A stretch of 6,249 bases of DNA from an uncultured Bacilli bacterium (GTDB taxonomy: Bacteria; Bacillota_I; Bacilli_A; RF39; UBA660): contig CANPWS010000075.1 in the NCBI GenBank assembly GCA_947584955.1, forward strand, positions 1-6,249. Reading direction: 5' to 3'. A model generated the notes under the pieces. The model did no database searches. It was not told the origin of the DNA and saw only the letters and a list, made by a program, of their open reading frames with translations. Of the stretch, positions 4,935-6,249 are shown piece by piece; within the stretch, counting starts at the first letter, position 1; every line of letters begins with the position of its first letter. The position numbers and the translations under genes are program-made.

Positions 4935-6249
4935 TTATTTTAGAGATTTAGCCATATTTCTTTTAACAAATTCACATACATCTTGTGCTATTTGACTAGA
5001 TATATTAGAATTTAAAACTACATCATTATGATTACCTTCATACGATTTCATCTCAACTTCTATTCCTAATTGTTGATATATTTTTACCATTTCGCTTAGT
5101 CTATCTTGTGTAGTTTTGCAATCTTCAAACATTTGATTAATTATTTGTGCTTGTTCATCCGTAAAACATTCTCTATGTTTTGCTTTTTTAGAATTAATAG
5201 GATCTAGTTCAGCACAATCTCCTGTATCTTTATCACCCATATAAACAAAATGTTTAATTTTAGAATATTCATCTAAATCAAAATTAGCAACATCACTTAC
5301 TCCTATTGGTGATGTAAGTTTATAACCTTTATATTCAGTAAAGGGAAGCGTTAAAATACCATCTGTACCACCAGCAATAACCATACTAACTATATCCTTA
5401 TGTAAAAAAGCAAAATTATTAGCAAAATGACCTGCTGCAGAATATCCTGTCATAATAGCTTTATCCATTTCATCTTTACCTAAAAATCTATTACAATTTT
5501 GAATCATATCATATACTTGCGAATGTATATTAGTTAAATAATTTTTATCATCCACAGATATATTAGCTCCTCCATTATTTATATATTCATTTAAATATTC
5601 AAAATTATTATTATAGACATCACTAGATAAAAAAGTACTATAAAATCCTTTAAATCTAGGTATAATTGGAAATAATATAGGGCATTTAAATTCAGAGCAC
5701 AATCTCTTTAATAGTTCTTCTATATTTTTACCACTTTTAACAATTTCAATATATGAATTAATAGTATCATTATAATTATTAAAATTACAAGCAGTTGTAA
5801 AATTTCCTACTACTAAATTTGTATTTATATCAACATCATTTGGAACAAATAACATGTAAGGTAAAGAGTTACCATCATTAAATAAATACATTTTACCAGG
5901 TATTTCTATATCTCCATATTTAATACTATAATCAAATACATCATACTTTTTATTCAATTCATCATTTCTTTTATTATTTCTTTTATTATAGCTTACTAAT
6001 ATATTCTTAGGATTATTAGATATATTTCTTCTTGTTCCATCAATAAAATCTAAATCAAAATGATGCATATATTCAAATCGTTCAACTTCTCTATATTTAT
6101 TTAAAACTTCATCAGAAAACAAATTAAATATATCTTCATAATCTTTATCAATAAGCATTTTAATATCAATTTTTAATTCTTTCATAATATAATTACATAG
6201 CATTGTAAAAGAAATATTAGATGGATTTAATTCATAGTGAATACCATTT
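4935..6249 (-). CDS. Alpha/beta-hydrolase-fold protein (putative esterase/peptidase type), 5' end outside the window
   Basis: Numbering from the ATG at 6203 gives 422 residues. The alpha/beta-hydrolase fold is shown by the nucleophile elbow IMTGYSAAGHFAN (Ser255), an acid candidate in VYMGDKDTGD (Asp324 or Asp326) and a histidine in YEGNHNDVV (His392), in the correct order and spacing. Before the elbow come MLFVPNDVD and ILFPIIPRF, which look like core strands of an alpha/beta-hydrolase sheet. The first 90 or so residues form an extra N-terminal region, charged and helical. The elbow has Ala where GxSxG has its second Gly. There is no signal peptide in the visible part. No Shine-Dalgarno precedes the ATG at 6203 or the one at 6185, and the frame is open to the window edge (15 more codons, reading NGIHYELNPSNISFT), so the true start is probably beyond 6249. 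Substrate unknown; hydrolysis of an ester, lipid or peptide bond is the family expectation. A terminator follows directly. Confidence 0.8.
   Translation of the reverse strand, partial: NGIHYELNPSNISFTMLCNYIMKELKIDIKMLIDKDYEDIFNLFSDEVLNKYREVERFEYMHHFDLDFIDGTRRNISNNPKNILVSYNKRNNKRNDELNKKYDVFDYSIKYGDIEIPGKMYLFNDGNSLPYMLFVPNDVDINTNLVVGNFTTACNFNNYNDTINSYIEIVKSGKNIEELLKRLCSEFKCPILFPIIPRFKGFYSTFLSSDVYNNNFEYLNEYINNGGANISVDDKNYLTNIHSQVYDMIQNCNRFLGKDEMDKAIMTGYSAAGHFANNFAFLHKDIVSMVIAGGTDGILTLPFTEYKGYKLTSPIGVSDVANFDLDEYSKIKHFVYMGDKDTGDCAELDPINSKKAKHRECFTDEQAQIINQMFEDCKTTQDRLSEMVKIYQQLGIEVEMKSYEGNHNDVVLNSNISSQIAQDVCEFVKRNMAKSLK

Noticed and set aside
1..6249. tRNA, rRNA, CRISPR array, transposase or terminal inverted repeats of an insertion sequence
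   Set aside because: None was found by reading both strands; no repeated spacer pattern, cloverleaf-like GC-rich segment or DDE/HUH-type coding region was seen.

Overview
The window is very AT-rich. All convincing genes lie on the minus strand, most stop codons are TAA, and the proteins are rich in Asn, Lys and Ile. Several genes have strong AGGAGG-type Shine-Dalgarno sequences. With a D,D-carboxypeptidase fragment and an ECF-type sigma factor, this points to a low-GC Gram-positive bacterium (Bacillota; a Clostridia or gut Bacilli/Erysipelotrichia-like lineage). The species cannot be named from this sequence. TGG encodes Trp and no in-frame TGA is needed, so the standard code fits.

Read in the direction of transcription (right to left): (1) 6249-4935 is a large alpha/beta-hydrolase-fold protein. 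Its frame stays open through the right edge of the window, so the N-terminus is probably missing. A hairpin terminator follows it. (2) 4818-3043 is a compact cluster of four genes: an ECF-like sigma factor, a 238-residue protein whose start overlaps the sigma stop by 8 bases, a 121-residue protein, and a 48- or 51-residue protein. None of the three partners looks like a classical membrane or zinc-finger anti-sigma factor. This is the best candidate here for an undescribed system. (3) About 2981-2445 is the C-terminal part of a D-alanyl-D-alanine carboxypeptidase. The KTG motif and C-terminal domain survive, but the half carrying the SxxK and SxN catalytic motifs is gone, replaced abruptly by unrelated sequence. 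A good terminator follows.

(4) 2444-1598 has no full-size gene. It holds small candidate ORFs of 40 and 36 codons, other short coding-like frames, palindromes and a possible promoter, and it looks like gene debris or a small-peptide/RNA region. (5) 1597-1316 encodes a 93-residue soluble protein of unknown function behind a textbook ribosome binding site. (6) 1161-277 encodes a protein with an N-terminal four-Cys zinc ribbon, a long Asn-rich linker, a glycine-zipper segment and a C-terminal domain of unknown function; a terminator follows. (7) At the left edge, positions 35-1 are the first codons of another minus-strand gene with a clear RBS and an extended -10 promoter, possibly a YqeG-type HAD phosphatase.

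The sigma cluster is the only set of genes with evidence of working together (overlap and tight spacing). The abrupt loss of the carboxypeptidase N-terminus just downstream of it suggests that the cluster, perhaps with the hydrolase, arrived or was rearranged there. No tRNA, rRNA, CRISPR array or intact insertion sequence was seen.
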